Origin: Agromyces larvae
Lineage (GTDB): Bacteria; Actinomycetota; Actinomycetes; Actinomycetales; Microbacteriaceae
DNA length: 64,000 nt
Direction: 5' to 3'
Assembly (NCBI RefSeq): GCF_022811705.1
Contig: NZ_CP094528.1
Span: 3,782,001 to 3,846,000, forward strand
The position numbers and the translations under genes were made by a program. This document shows positions 8,476 to 18,773 of the stretch, one piece after another (the stretch's first letter is position 1; the number at the start of each line of letters is the position of its first letter). The notes beneath the pieces were generated by a model. The model was not told the origin of the DNA. It ran no database searches and saw only the letters and a list, made by a program, of their open reading frames with translations.

Positions 8476-11394
8476 ATGGCAACACAGAGCGTGCGTGAGC
8501 GCGCACGGCAACGGAGCAGAGCGGTGGCAGTGGCCGCCGGCGGGGCGCTGACCCTGTCTGCGCTCGTCGCCCTCCCCGCACTGTCGGGAGCAGCCGCAGG
8601 AGCCAACATCGTGGCGAACCCCGGCTTCGAAGACGGTGCCACCGGTTGGTCGGCCAGCGGCGGAACGTTCGCGCTGAGCGACGACGCGGCCTCGGGCGAG
8701 TCGAGCGGCTCGCTGTCGAACCGTGCGAACTTCTGGGAGGGACTCCGCGGTACCCTCCTGGAGCCTCTCGCGCATGACGGCGAATACCGCGTCACGGCGC
8801 AGGTGAAGCACACCGAGGGCAACGCCACCGAGCCGTTCGGCTTCGCATTCTGTCCGGCCTCCGGGGGCTGTGTGGCTGCGCCCAATGCGATCAAGAGCCT
8901 GCCGAAAGACGGGTGGCAGACCTACACCGTCGACTTCGTGCCGAAGGAATCCTCGTACTACACCGAAGCGAGCGCCTCGGTCGTCTTCGACCACTTCCAG
9001 TTCGAGACGCCATGGTCGTCAACGGTTCCGTTCCTGATCGACGACGTGACGGTTGAGCGGCTGGACTCGCCCTCGGGTGTGCTGCCGGACGGCGCCTTCG
9101 AGGACGGGAGCTTCGACGGCTGGTACCTCGTCGACGACGGTCGCACCGGTGAGCTCGCACTGAGCGCGCCGGGCGTCGACTCCGAGCACGCGCTGAAGGT
9201 GACCGGACGCGGGCAGACCAACACCGGCCCGGCCGCCGACGTCGAGGGCAAGCTGGAGCCCGGTGCGACCTACCGACTGGCCGCCGACCTCAAGTACACC
9301 GGCGGCAACGCCACGCAGCAGTTCGCGTTCACGCTGTGCGACGACGGGTTCACGTACGGCGTGTGCCAGAACGCCGTGACCAAGACGGTGAACCAGGGCG
9401 AGTGGACCGACTTCTCGGGCGAGTTCGTCGCGAACCCGCAGGCGGCGCCGCAGTGGAAGAATGCGTTCTTCGAGACGGCGTGGAAGGAGACGCCCGAAGC
9501 AGCCGACCTGGTCGACTTCGAGATCGACAACGTCTCGCTGATCAAGGTGAAAGACGCTCCGGATGACGCGGTGCAGACGGATGTCGAGAACATCCAGACC
9601 AAGCCGGTCGGCGACCACAACCCGCTGATGGGGCACAAGTTCGGGGCGGACCCGCACCACGTGATCTTCAACGACCGTCTGTACATCTACTCCACGAGCG
9701 ACGACCAGCAGTACCGCACGGCGGAGAAACAGGAGAACGGGCTTCCGGTGCGCGACGGCGGGTACGACCGCATCAACCACCTGAACGTCATCTCGACGGA
9801 CGACATGGTCAACTGGGTCGACCACGGCGAGGTTCCGGTGGCGGGTCTCGACGGCGTCGCGAAGTGGGCCGGCAACTCCTGGGCTCCGGCTGCCGTCTCG
9901 GCCGACTTCGACGGCGACGGAGAGGAAGAGGTCTACCTCTACTTCTGCAACGGCGGCGCCGGCACCGGCGTCATCGTCGGCGACTCGCCGGTGAGCGGCT
10001 GGGAAGACCCGAACGGCAAGATGCTGATCTCGCAGGGCAACCCGATCCAGTTCCCGTCGGGCATGTGGCTGTTCGATCCCGAGATCTTCGTCGATGACGA
10101 TGACCAGCCCTACCTGTACTTCGGCGGCAACTGGGACTTCGCGAAGGACCCGTACCACCCGAAGTCGACGCGTGTGGTGAAGCTCGACAAGAACGACCCG
10201 ACGAAGCTCGCGGACCCGACCGGCGCCGGAATCCAGGTCATCGATGGACCCGGCATGTTCGAGGCATCCTCGATGTTCAAGCACGACGGTAAGTACTACT
10301 ACTCGTACTCCTCGAACTTCTCGCTCGGCAACTCGCAGTACGCCGACAAGAAGCTCGCGGGCCAGGCCTACCCGGGCAACGGTGAGATCGCGTACATGAT
10401 GACCGACGACCCGATGAACCTCACGCGTGACAAGTTCGCCGGCACGGCGTTCGCGTCGCACGGCAAGTGGTTCCCGGGCTCGGGCGGCAACAACCACTCC
10501 GACATGTTCGAGTACCAGGGCAAGACGTACTTCACCTACCACACCCAGGTCGCCGGACTCGCGTGGGGCAAGGCGCTCAACAACGGGCAAGTGGTGAACT
10601 ATCGCAGCGTGCACCTCGACGAGTTGGAGTTCAACGACGACGGCACGATCAAGGAGGTCGTGGGCACCAACGCGGGAGTCGACCAGATCAAGGACTTCGA
10701 CCCGTACCGTACGTTCGAAGCCGAGACCCTGGCCTGGCAGCTCGGGGTTCGTACCGAGGGAATCGACACCCCCGCGGTGGAGTTCCCGAAGCACAACGGC
10801 GACGGCAACACCGTGCTGACGAACATCGACGACGGCGACTTCACCGGCATCTCGCAGGCCGACTTCGCCGACGGCGCCGCCACGGTGACCGCCCGGGTCA
10901 AGCCGCTCGTCGCGGGCGGCTCGATCGAAGTGCGTCTCGATTCCGAGACCGGCCCCGTCGTGTCCACGATCGCTGTGGACACGCCCGTCGGCGAGTGGGG
11001 CGAGGTCAGCGCCGAGGTCACCGGGGCGACCGGCGTGCACGACCTGTTCTTCGTGTTCCACGGTGCTGAAGGCGAGCGGCTCCTGCAGGTCGACAACTGG
11101 TCGTTCGAGCAGGGCGCGTCGACTCCGGCGACGCTCGAGATCACCACGTCGACCCGCTGCGCGGCAGGCAAGGAAGTGCTCGTGACCACCGTCACGAACC
11201 TCTCCGACGCCCCCGTCGTCGCGACGGTCGAGACGCCGTACGGAACGAAGGCGAACGTGTCGCTCGCGGTCGGTGAGCACTCGTCGCAGTCGTTCATGAC
11301 TCGCAAGGTCAGCATCGCCGCGGGCGAGGTCACGGCGACACCCGCCGAGGGTGATGCGGTGACCGCCCAGTACGAGGCAGCCAGCTGCGGCTGA
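8476..11394 (+). CDS. secreted GH43-type arabinofuranosidase/xylosidase, multimodular
   Basis: A 972-residue secreted enzyme, probably releasing alpha-L-arabinofuranose from plant glycans. After a signal peptide (about 1-45) come two CBM4/9-like jelly-roll domains (about 45-195 and 200-360, the first opening with ANIVANPGFEDG). The five-bladed GH43 domain follows (about 375-745). The predicted catalytic triad is D392 in GADPHH, D534 in LFDPEIF and E596 in MFEASS. A CBM6-like domain (about 750-885) and the shared two-Cys module (886-972) end the protein. ATG 8476 follows AAAGGAGA. It lies 84 bp after the WxL-like gene with no promoter seen between, so the two are likely cotranscribed. Arabinofuranosidase and beta-xylosidase cannot be told apart by sequence alone. 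Confidence 0.85.
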   Translation: MATQSVRERARQRSRAVAVAAGGALTLSALVALPALSGAAAGANIVANPGFEDGATGWSASGGTFALSDDAASGESSGSLSNRANFWEGLRGTLLEPLAHDGEYRVTAQVKHTEGNATEPFGFAFCPASGGCVAAPNAIKSLPKDGWQTYTVDFVPKESSYYTEASASVVFDHFQFETPWSSTVPFLIDDVTVERLDSPSGVLPDGAFEDGSFDGWYLVDDGRTGELALSAPGVDSEHALKVTGRGQTNTGPAADVEGKLEPGATYRLAADLKYTGGNATQQFAFTLCDDGFTYGVCQNAVTKTVNQGEWTDFSGEFVANPQAAPQWKNAFFETAWKETPEAADLVDFEIDNVSLIKVKDAPDDAVQTDVENIQTKPVGDHNPLMGHKFGADPHHVIFNDRLYIYSTSDDQQYRTAEKQENGLPVRDGGYDRINHLNVISTDDMVNWVDHGEVPVAGLDGVAKWAGNSWAPAAVSADFDGDGEEEVYLYFCNGGAGTGVIVGDSPVSGWEDPNGKMLISQGNPIQFPSGMWLFDPEIFVDDDDQPYLYFGGNWDFAKDPYHPKSTRVVKLDKNDPTKLADPTGAGIQVIDGPGMFEASSMFKHDGKYYYSYSSNFSLGNSQYADKKLAGQAYPGNGEIAYMMTDDPMNLTRDKFAGTAFASHGKWFPGSGGNNHSDMFEYQGKTYFTYHTQVAGLAWGKALNNGQVVNYRSVHLDELEFNDDGTIKEVVGTNAGVDQIKDFDPYRTFEAETLAWQLGVRTEGIDTPAVEFPKHNGDGNTVLTNIDDGDFTGISQADFADGAATVTARVKPLVAGGSIEVRLDSETGPVVSTIAVDTPVGEWGEVSAEVTGATGVHDLFFVFHGAEGERLLQVDNWSFEQGASTPATLEITTSTRCAAGKEVLVTTVTNLSDAPVVATVETPYGTKANVSLAVGEHSSQSFMTRKVSIAAGEVTATPAEGDAVTAQYEAASCG

Positions 11395-11403
11395 GCAACA
11401 GGA

Positions 11404-11436
11404 GCGCGGGCGGCGGATGGACTCCGCCGCCCGCGC
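11404..11436 (+). other. intergenic 14-bp GC hairpin
   Basis: A perfect stem (11404-11417 with 11423-11436) with a five-base loop lies in the gap between two hydrolase genes. No T tract follows, so partial termination, RNA processing or transcript stabilisation are all possible. Equivalent hairpins occupy the next two gaps. Confidence 0.55.
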
Positions 11437-11482
11437 CCCGCAACAGTGACACTCGCCATCCGCATGGATTGAGGAGACAACG

Positions 11483-14467
11483 TTGTCGAAGGCACTGCAC
11501 CCGTTCGCTCGACTCGCATCGGGCACGACCGCGCGCGGACACCGCGCGCTCGACGCCCGAAGCGGCGTCGTCATGCGCTCCACCGCCATCGTCGCCGCCG
11601 CCGTGGTCGGTGCCGGCCTGCTGATGAGCGAGCCCGCCCAGGCGGCACCCGAGGGGTGGAACCCCGATTCCTCGTATACCTCGACCGACAAAGGCGACGG
11701 CACCTACAGCGTGCCCCTGTTCAACGCCGACGTCCCCGACGTCTCGGTCGAGCGTCTTCCCGCCGCTGAGAACGACGAGGGTCGCGATATCTACTACATG
11801 ATCAGCACCACGATGCACCTCAGCCCCGGGGCGCCGATCATGAAGTCCTACGATCTCGTGAACTGGGAGATCGTCAACTACGTCTTCGACCGTGCCGACA
11901 TCAGCGACTCGTCATCGCTGCGCAACGGTCAGACCTCGTACGGCCAAGGCCAGTGGGCCTCGTCGCTGCGCTATCACGACGGCAGATGGTACGTCGCGTT
12001 CAACACGAACAACCTCGGCGGGTCGTACCTCTACACCACCGACGACATTGACGCGGGCAGCTGGGACCGCGTGAAACTGCCTGGCACCTACCACGACCCG
12101 TCGCTGTTCTTCGATCTCGACGGCACCCCGTACATCTTCTACGGGTCCGGTTCGACGAGCGCCGTGCGGCTGAGCGACGACTTCACCCAGGTTCTCGAGA
12201 CCTACTCGCAGATCATCAGGCCGGCGGACTACCCCGGCGCGCCGGTCGGCGGGCTCTTCGAAGGCGCGCAGGTGCAGTACATCGACGGCAAGTACTACAT
12301 CGTCATCATCACCTGGCCGTCGGGCCAGAGCCGCCAGGTCGTCCTGTTCCGCTCCGACCAGTTGCTCGGCCGGTACTCGACCGAGGACGGCAGCAACCCG
12401 TACGAGGCGAAGGGCGTGCTGAACTCCAGCGGCTTCGCACAGGGGAGCCTCGTGCCGGTCGAGGACGAGGACGGCAACGTCAACTGGGACGGCTTCTTCT
12501 TCCGCGACAACTTCCCGATCGGGCGCATCCCGGCGCTCATCCCCGCGACGTGGGGCGAGGACGGCTGGCCCGTGTTCGGCGACAACGGCAGCGTCCCGGT
12601 CAACGGCACGTTCGCGAAGCACATCCGCCTCAGCCCCGAGGAGGAGCGGTACGAGCGACAGAAGAGCCTCGTCGTCTCCGACGACTTCACCAACGACGCT
12701 CCCGACCGTGCCTACATGCACGAGGACTGGACCATCCCAGAGGGTCCCGACGTCGACGAGTCGCTCATCGGCGTCGAGCTCTTCCAGAACCCCGGGTTCG
12801 AGAACGGCGCCGAAGGGTGGACCGTCAACGACACGGCGACGATCACTCCGACGACGGATGCCACGTCGGGGGCGGGAGCGCTGCGGGTGACGGGGCGCAC
12901 CACCACGGGCTCCGGTCCGGCCCAGGACGTGTCCGGGAAGGTGCAGCACGACGTCACGTACGACATCTCGGCGAAGATCAAGTACGACAACCCGCTCAGC
13001 CCGGCGACGAAGCAATTCTTCATCACGGCGCGGTACGGCAGCAGCACGTTCACGAACCTCGCCACAGTGACGGCGACCCGCGGAGCGTGGGCGACCATCT
13101 CGGGCAGCTTCAACGTGCCGGCCAGCCAGTCGCTCTCGTCGATGCGGATCTTCGTCGAGACGCCGTGGACGAGCAACGCGAACGCGCAGGCCGCGCCCGA
13201 CACCCACCTCATGGACTTCACGGTGGACGACCTGTCATTGCGGGGGCGTGCGAGCGAGGTCGAACTCCCCAACGCGGGCGAGATCGCGCCAAACGGATCG
13301 CGCCTGGCCCTCCAGTGGGAGTGGAACCACGCGCCCGACAACCGGTACTGGTCGCTGACCGATCGCGAGGGCTGGCTCCGACTCACCACCGGCAAGACCG
13401 TTACGGGCGACTTCAAGCACTGGAAGCTCGCGAACGACGACGAGCTCACCTACCTCGAGGAGGCGCGGAACACCCTCTCGCAGCGCACCTTCGGGCCGCG
13501 GCAGTCGGTGGAGACCAAGCTCGACATCTCGGGCATGAAGGACGGGGATGTCGCGGGGCTCGCCGCGTACAACCGCGGGTTCTCCTACGTCGCCGTCAAG
13601 CGCGTCGACGGGGTGAACACCGTCGGGGTGGTGAACCGTGTGCAGCCCTTCGCGGCCACGATCGACCAGGACGCGATCGAGGCGTTCCTCCCCGGCACGA
13701 TGGCAACCCTGGGCTCGGCGTCCGAGGTGCACCTGAAGGCCGACCTCGACTTCGCCTCGCCGACCGGGCAGCTGTGGACGACCTTCTTCTACAGCCTCGA
13801 CGGCCTCACGTGGACGAAGCTGGGCGATCGCGTCGGCCCCCAGACGCTCGACGGAACGCTCTCGCACTTCATGGGCCACCGGGTCGGCCTGTTCGACTAC
13901 GCGACCCTCGAGGCCGGCGGCCACGTGGACTTCGACCACTTCCTGTTGAGCGACACCCTGACCTCCCAGGGCCTTCCGCTCGACACCACCGACCTCGATG
14001 CGGCGATCGCCCACGCGGCGACCCTCGACCCGGCGGACTACCCGGCGGCCGAGTGGGAGGAGCTGCAGAATGTCCTGACGGCGGCCACGTCCGCGCGGTC
14101 GGGCACCCTCGGCACGCAGAACCAGATCGACGCGCCCGAGCGGGCGCTGAGCCTGCAGCTCGCGCGCCTGGCGGTGCTCGCCGACGGAACCGGCGGCGCC
14201 CCCGACGTGAGCGTCGCGACCACCACGCGCTGCGTGGCGGGCAAGGAGGTGCTGGTGGCGACGGTCACGAACGAGACCGACGGCCCGCTGACCGCGACCG
14301 TCGAGACCGCGTACGGGTCGAAGGCGAACGTGGCGCTCGAGCCCGGCGAGCCCGTGTCGCAGTCCTTCTCCACCCGTCGGGCGAGCATGCCCGAGGGGGA
14401 GGTGACCGTGACGCCCGAGGGGGGCGACGCGGTGACCGTGGAGTACCCAGCCGCCAACTGCGGCTGA
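11483..14467 (+). CDS. secreted GH43 enzyme with CBM, C2-type sandwich and FIVAR-like domain
   Basis: A 994-residue secreted GH43 enzyme of the beta-xylosidase/arabinofuranosidase type. TTG 11483 is preceded by GAGGAGA at 5-bp spacing; an in-frame ATG at 11573 would still leave a signal peptide. Predicted triad: D86 in VPDVSV, D205 in YHDPSLFF and E260 in LFEGAQ. A CBM4/9-like domain spans about 430-585. The concanavalin-like GH43 C-terminal domain (about 600-835, with LQWEWNHAPDNRYWSL) is typical of GH43 xylosidases and often shapes the active site. A FIVAR-like helical stretch covers about 835-905 and the shared two-Cys module 909-994. It is the second hydrolase of the WxL operon. Confidence 0.85.
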   Translation: MSKALHPFARLASGTTARGHRALDARSGVVMRSTAIVAAAVVGAGLLMSEPAQAAPEGWNPDSSYTSTDKGDGTYSVPLFNADVPDVSVERLPAAENDEGRDIYYMISTTMHLSPGAPIMKSYDLVNWEIVNYVFDRADISDSSSLRNGQTSYGQGQWASSLRYHDGRWYVAFNTNNLGGSYLYTTDDIDAGSWDRVKLPGTYHDPSLFFDLDGTPYIFYGSGSTSAVRLSDDFTQVLETYSQIIRPADYPGAPVGGLFEGAQVQYIDGKYYIVIITWPSGQSRQVVLFRSDQLLGRYSTEDGSNPYEAKGVLNSSGFAQGSLVPVEDEDGNVNWDGFFFRDNFPIGRIPALIPATWGEDGWPVFGDNGSVPVNGTFAKHIRLSPEEERYERQKSLVVSDDFTNDAPDRAYMHEDWTIPEGPDVDESLIGVELFQNPGFENGAEGWTVNDTATITPTTDATSGAGALRVTGRTTTGSGPAQDVSGKVQHDVTYDISAKIKYDNPLSPATKQFFITARYGSSTFTNLATVTATRGAWATISGSFNVPASQSLSSMRIFVETPWTSNANAQAAPDTHLMDFTVDDLSLRGRASEVELPNAGEIAPNGSRLALQWEWNHAPDNRYWSLTDREGWLRLTTGKTVTGDFKHWKLANDDELTYLEEARNTLSQRTFGPRQSVETKLDISGMKDGDVAGLAAYNRGFSYVAVKRVDGVNTVGVVNRVQPFAATIDQDAIEAFLPGTMATLGSASEVHLKADLDFASPTGQLWTTFFYSLDGLTWTKLGDRVGPQTLDGTLSHFMGHRVGLFDYATLEAGGHVDFDHFLLSDTLTSQGLPLDTTDLDAAIAHAATLDPADYPAAEWEELQNVLTAATSARSGTLGTQNQIDAPERALSLQLARLAVLADGTGGAPDVSVATTTRCVAGKEVLVATVTNETDGPLTATVETAYGSKANVALEPGEPVSQSFSTRRASMPEGEVTVTPEGGDAVTVEYPAANCG

Positions 14468-14471
14468 CCGC

Positions 14472-14514
14472 CGGCGGGGCGCGATCCCGGATGGTCCGGG
14501 ATCGCGCCCCGCCG
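14472..14514 (+). other. intergenic 20-bp perfect hairpin
   Basis: A perfect 20-bp stem (14472-14491 with 14495-14514) with a three-base loop lies just after the stop codon at 14467 and before the GH127-type gene. It is the most stable of the intercistronic hairpins in this operon. No U tract follows. Confidence 0.65.
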
Positions 14515-14561
14515 ACCAGGAGCACGTCGATCCCTTCAACGAGGAAGCAGGAGCGCATCAC

Positions 14562-17500
14562 ATGAACCCGACGACATCCGCGTCGCCTCGGACGCGCGCG
14601 ATCCGCGCGATCTCGTCGGTCACGGTCGGGCTGTTCCTGGCCACGGCCGCGGCGACGATCGCATACGCGGAGAGCGCCCTGTCGGTCGGCCCGCCCGTAC
14701 TCGACCTCGGATTCGAGGGCGACGTCACCGACTCGAGCGAGTTCGCCCACCCGGTGCAGCTGAAGTCCCCGAACGGCGGTGTGCCGAGCGCCGCCTTCGT
14801 CGACGGCGTCGTCGACGGCAGTTCGGCGATCAAGCTGAGCGGGTCCACCTACCTCGACCTGGGCAGCAGCGAGACGCTGCTGCCGCAGAGCCTCAGCCTG
14901 TCGTTCTGGTTGCACCCCGACACGGCGATGAGCGGCGAGGAGATCATCACCTGGAACAAGACCGCCTACAACAGCGACGGCTTCTACGTCTCCTCCGAGA
15001 GCGACACCTCGCCGCTGGCGGTCTCGATCGGACCGTCCACCGGGCAGCCGTACAAAGTGGCGGCCCAGGGCCTGACCAGGTCGCAATTCTTCCCCGTCGG
15101 CCAGTGGACGCACGTGGTCATCACCTTCGACGCGACCTCCAAGGCGGTGCTCATCTACCGCAACGGCGTGCGGGTGCAGACCAACGTCGCGTACCCGGTC
15201 GGCGAAACCGCGTCGGGCGTCATCGACGCCGGAGCGGCGGTCCCGAAGACCATCGGGTACAACGGCCCGAACTACAACGGCGCCTTCCTGCACACCACCC
15301 TCGACGAGTACGCGCTCTACGCCGGGGCCGCCGACGTGCACGACGTCGCCGCGCTCTACGAGGCAGGAGGCGGCACGATCGACAAGGAGCAGATCGCCCG
15401 GGACGACGCCGGAGACCTGAACGTGCCCGAGTCGACGCTCGTCAGCCTCGCCCTGCAGACCACGGGCAGCCGCGGCTCGGACATCACCTGGTCGTCGTCG
15501 GACCCGTCGGTGATCGAGGCGGACGGCACCGTGCACCTCCCCGAAGAGGGAGCCGACGATGTGACGGTGACGTTGACGGCCACCGTCCGATACGCGGGCG
15601 GTCCGGCCACCACGAGGGACTTCGCGGTCGTGGTGAACGCGCCCACCGAGACCCTCTCCGACTCCGGCCTCGAGGTGCTGCTCTCGGACGACTACCTCGC
15701 GAACGGCATGGCGAAGGAGCACGAGTACCTGCTCTCGCTGAGCTCCGACAAGTTCCTGTACTGGTTCTACCGGACCGCCGGCCTCACTCCGCCCACGACG
15801 AGCGGCTACGGCGGCTGGGAGAACGGGAGCAGCAACCAGAACTTCCGCGGTCACGCGTTCGGCCACTACATTTCGGCGCTGTCGATGTCGTATGCGGCGG
15901 CGACGGATCCGCAGACCAAGCAGGACCTCCTCGCGCAGATCGACGCCGCCGTCTCGGGGCTCGAAGAGGTGCAGGCCTCCTACGACGGCACCGCGCAGGA
16001 GGGCTACCTCGCGCCGTTCCGGCCGTCGGCCCTCGATGCGGTCGAAGGTCGGGGAACCTCCGACGACCCCGTGATCGTGCCGTACTACAACCTGCACAAG
16101 GTGCTCGCAGGCCTGCTCGACGTCGTGCGCTACGCCCCGGAGGCGCTCGGCGAACGCGCGCTGACCGTGGCGGAGAGCTGGGGCGAGTACCTCTACGGCC
16201 GCATGTCGACCCTGCAGCACAAGGCGCAGATGCGCGGCACCGAGTACGGCGGCATGAACGAGGCGCTGTACGAGCTGTTCGATCTGACCGGCAACCCGCA
16301 CGTCAAGGTCGCGGCGGAGGCATTCGACGACATCCGCCTCTTCCAGCGGCTCGCCGCGGGCGAGGACTTCCTCAGCGGGAATCATGCGAACACGATGATC
16401 CCGAAGATCATCGGCGCGTTGAAGCGGTACACGGTGTTCACGCAGAACCCCGACCACGCCGCCATGCTGACGGCGACCGAGCAGCAGGAGCTCGGCATGT
16501 ACCTGACGGCTGCGCAGAACTTCTGGCGGATCGTGACGGAGCACCACAGCTACGCGACGGGTGCGAACAGCCAGTCGGAGCACTTCCACGGGCCGGACAC
16601 GCTGTACCAGTACGCCACCCAGATGGGCGAGGTCGGCAACCCGCAGACCGCCGAGACCTGCAACGTGTACAACATGCTCAAGCTCTCGCGCGAGCTGTTC
16701 AAGCTGACCCGGGACGTGAAGTACGCGGACTTCTACGAGACCGCGTACATCAACGACATCCTCTCGTCGCAGAACCCCGACACCGGGATGACGACCTACT
16801 TCCAGGCGATGGCACCCGGCTACACGAAGCTGTACTCGATGCCGTTCACCGATTTCTGGTGCTGCACCGGCTCGGGCATGGAGAACTTCTCGAAGCTCGG
16901 CGATTCGATCTACTTCACCGGTTCCAGATCGGTGTGGGTGAACATGTTCTTCAGTTCGTCGTTCTCGTACGGGAGGGCGAACCTGAAGGTGACACAGTCG
17001 GCCGACATGCCGAACAGCGACACGGTGACGTTCGACATCGCGGCCGCCGACGGCGGCTCCGTGGCATCCGATGCCGAATTGCGGCTGCGGGTGCCCGAGT
17101 GGATCGGCGGAGCCCCCACCGTCACGGTCAACGGCTCGGAGATCGACCCAGAGATCGTCGAGGGCTACGTCATGCTCACCGGGCTGGAGGCCGGGGATCG
17201 CGTCACCTACCGGATGCCGATGAGGGTCGTCGCGATCGCCACCCCCGACAACCCCGACTTCGTGGCGTTCAAGTACGGACCGATGCTGCTCAGCGCCGGT
17301 GTCGGCACGAAGAACCTCTCGGCCTACACCCCGGTCGGCATCGGGGTGCGCGTGCCGCGGCTGGACCCGGACGCGCTCTCGACCTTGGTCGTCGCGAGGG
17401 GCACCTCCGCAGACTGGATCGGCGCCGTCGAGACCCACCTCCAGCGGATCGAGGACTCGGCCGACGGGCAGGTGCAGTTCGAGGTGCACGGCACCTCGAA

Positions 17501-18692
17501 TGCCGACGGCACGCTGTTCACCCCGCACTACCTGCGCCACGACGAGCGGTATGCGCTCTACGTGACGGTCGAGTCGCCCGATTCGCCGGCGGCGCAGCAG
17601 CGCATCCTCGACGCCAAGCTCGAGACCCGCGTCTCCGAGATGTACATCGACTCGCTGACGACCTTCGACAACAACAACTTCGAAGCGGAGAAGAACAAGA
17701 AGTCGTCGGGCAACTCGACGGTGGGCACCTTCAACGGGCGCCAGTACCGCGACGCGAGCGACACCGGATGGTTCAGCTGGGACCTCGAGGTCGACCCCGA
17801 GGCGCTGCCGAACCACCTGGCGGTCACCTACTACTCGGGCGACAACGGGCGCACGTTCGACCTGTACGTCAACGACGTCAAGCTGAAGACGGAGCGCATC
17901 ACGAACGCGGCGGGCGCCGGCCGGTTCTACCAGCAGGTCGACCGGATCCCCGACGAGCACATCACGGGCCCGAACGTGCGACACAAGGTCGACGCCCTCG
18001 GCAACGAGGTTCGCGACGAGCACGGCGACCCTATCCCCGTCGTGACGGTCCGCTTCCAGGCCACCGGCGGCTTCGCCGGCGGCGTGTTCGGCATCGCCAC
18101 CAGCCGACCGCAGGAGTACGACACGACGTCGACCCTGAAGGCGCTCACCTTCACCGGCGGCACGCTCGATCACGCGTTCGAGCCCTCGCGCACCGAGTAC
18201 GTCCTGACGGTGCCCGAGGGCACGGAGGCGGTGAGCTTCGACGCCGACCCGGTCAAGGCGAGCGGACTCGTCAAGGTCGGCGACATCCTCATCGACGACA
18301 CGAAACCCCGCGAGGTGCCGCTCGCCGGTGGCGAGGACACCGTGCTGACGATCGACTCGTTCGCGCAGGACCACACGTCGAAGACGAGCTACACCGTGAC
18401 GATCCGCGAGGGGGAGGCGTCCGCGCCGACCCTGGAGGCGACCGTGACGACCCGCTGCGTGGCCGGCAAGGAGGTGCTCGTCACGACGGTCCGGAACGTG
18501 TCGGACGAGCCGGTGATCGCGACGGTCGAGACGTCCTACGGCGCGAAGGCGAACATGTCGATCGCGGCCGGCGCCGCCGCGTCGCAGTCGTTCACGACGC
18601 GCCGGGCGAGCATCCCGGCGGGGGAGGTGACCGTGACGCCCGACGCGGGCGAGGCGGTGACGGTGCAGTACGCAGCCGCGAGCTGCGGCTAG
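14562..18692 (+). CDS. secreted GH127/GH146-type beta-L-arabinofuranosidase, multimodular
   Basis: A 1376-residue secreted enzyme, probably removing beta-linked L-arabinofuranose as found in extensin or arabinogalactan side chains. Order: signal peptide (1 to about 36), LamG-type sandwich (about 45-270), atrophied Ig-like domain (about 275-365), DUF1680 catalytic region (about 370-910), a beta-rich tail with a cadherin-like segment, and the shared two-Cys module (1291-1376). The zinc-cysteine site known from Bifidobacterium HypBA1 is recognisable as E698 and C700 in AETCN and C767-C768 in FWCCTG. E673 in SEHF is the likely acid/base. It is the third hydrolase of the operon. GH127 and GH146 share this site and are not separated here. 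Confidence 0.9.
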   Translation: MNPTTSASPRTRAIRAISSVTVGLFLATAAATIAYAESALSVGPPVLDLGFEGDVTDSSEFAHPVQLKSPNGGVPSAAFVDGVVDGSSAIKLSGSTYLDLGSSETLLPQSLSLSFWLHPDTAMSGEEIITWNKTAYNSDGFYVSSESDTSPLAVSIGPSTGQPYKVAAQGLTRSQFFPVGQWTHVVITFDATSKAVLIYRNGVRVQTNVAYPVGETASGVIDAGAAVPKTIGYNGPNYNGAFLHTTLDEYALYAGAADVHDVAALYEAGGGTIDKEQIARDDAGDLNVPESTLVSLALQTTGSRGSDITWSSSDPSVIEADGTVHLPEEGADDVTVTLTATVRYAGGPATTRDFAVVVNAPTETLSDSGLEVLLSDDYLANGMAKEHEYLLSLSSDKFLYWFYRTAGLTPPTTSGYGGWENGSSNQNFRGHAFGHYISALSMSYAAATDPQTKQDLLAQIDAAVSGLEEVQASYDGTAQEGYLAPFRPSALDAVEGRGTSDDPVIVPYYNLHKVLAGLLDVVRYAPEALGERALTVAESWGEYLYGRMSTLQHKAQMRGTEYGGMNEALYELFDLTGNPHVKVAAEAFDDIRLFQRLAAGEDFLSGNHANTMIPKIIGALKRYTVFTQNPDHAAMLTATEQQELGMYLTAAQNFWRIVTEHHSYATGANSQSEHFHGPDTLYQYATQMGEVGNPQTAETCNVYNMLKLSRELFKLTRDVKYADFYETAYINDILSSQNPDTGMTTYFQAMAPGYTKLYSMPFTDFWCCTGSGMENFSKLGDSIYFTGSRSVWVNMFFSSSFSYGRANLKVTQSADMPNSDTVTFDIAAADGGSVASDAELRLRVPEWIGGAPTVTVNGSEIDPEIVEGYVMLTGLEAGDRVTYRMPMRVVAIATPDNPDFVAFKYGPMLLSAGVGTKNLSAYTPVGIGVRVPRLDPDALSTLVVARGTSADWIGAVETHLQRIEDSADGQVQFEVHGTSNADGTLFTPHYLRHDERYALYVTVESPDSPAAQQRILDAKLETRVSEMYIDSLTTFDNNNFEAEKNKKSSGNSTVGTFNGRQYRDASDTGWFSWDLEVDPEALPNHLAVTYYSGDNGRTFDLYVNDVKLKTERITNAAGAGRFYQQVDRIPDEHITGPNVRHKVDALGNEVRDEHGDPIPVVTVRFQATGGFAGGVFGIATSRPQEYDTTSTLKALTFTGGTLDHAFEPSRTEYVLTVPEGTEAVSFDADPVKASGLVKVGDILIDDTKPREVPLAGGEDTVLTIDSFAQDHTSKTSYTVTIREGEASAPTLEATVTTRCVAGKEVLVTTVRNVSDEPVIATVETSYGAKANMSIAAGAAASQSFTTRRASIPAGEVTVTPDAGEAVTVQYAAASCG

Positions 18693-18700
18693 GGAGCGGA

Positions 18701-18730
18701 TGCGGGCGGTGGAGTGTTCCACCGCCCGCA
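18701..18730 (+). other. intergenic 13-bp GC hairpin
   Basis: TGCGGGCGGTGGA (18701-18713) pairs perfectly with 18718-18730 across a GTGT loop. An AGCGG/CCGCT pair extends the stem outside. It lies between the GH127-type and last GH43-type gene. Confidence 0.55.
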
Positions 18731-18773
18731 GCCGCTTCCGCCCATGAAGGGGGACGAATGAGATGAGGAGAGC

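Noticed and set aside
5140..8994. A 3.8-kb minus-strand open frame opposite GH27 and the WxL-like gene
   Set aside because: No motif or ribosome site. The plus-strand genes have signal peptides and catalytic residues.
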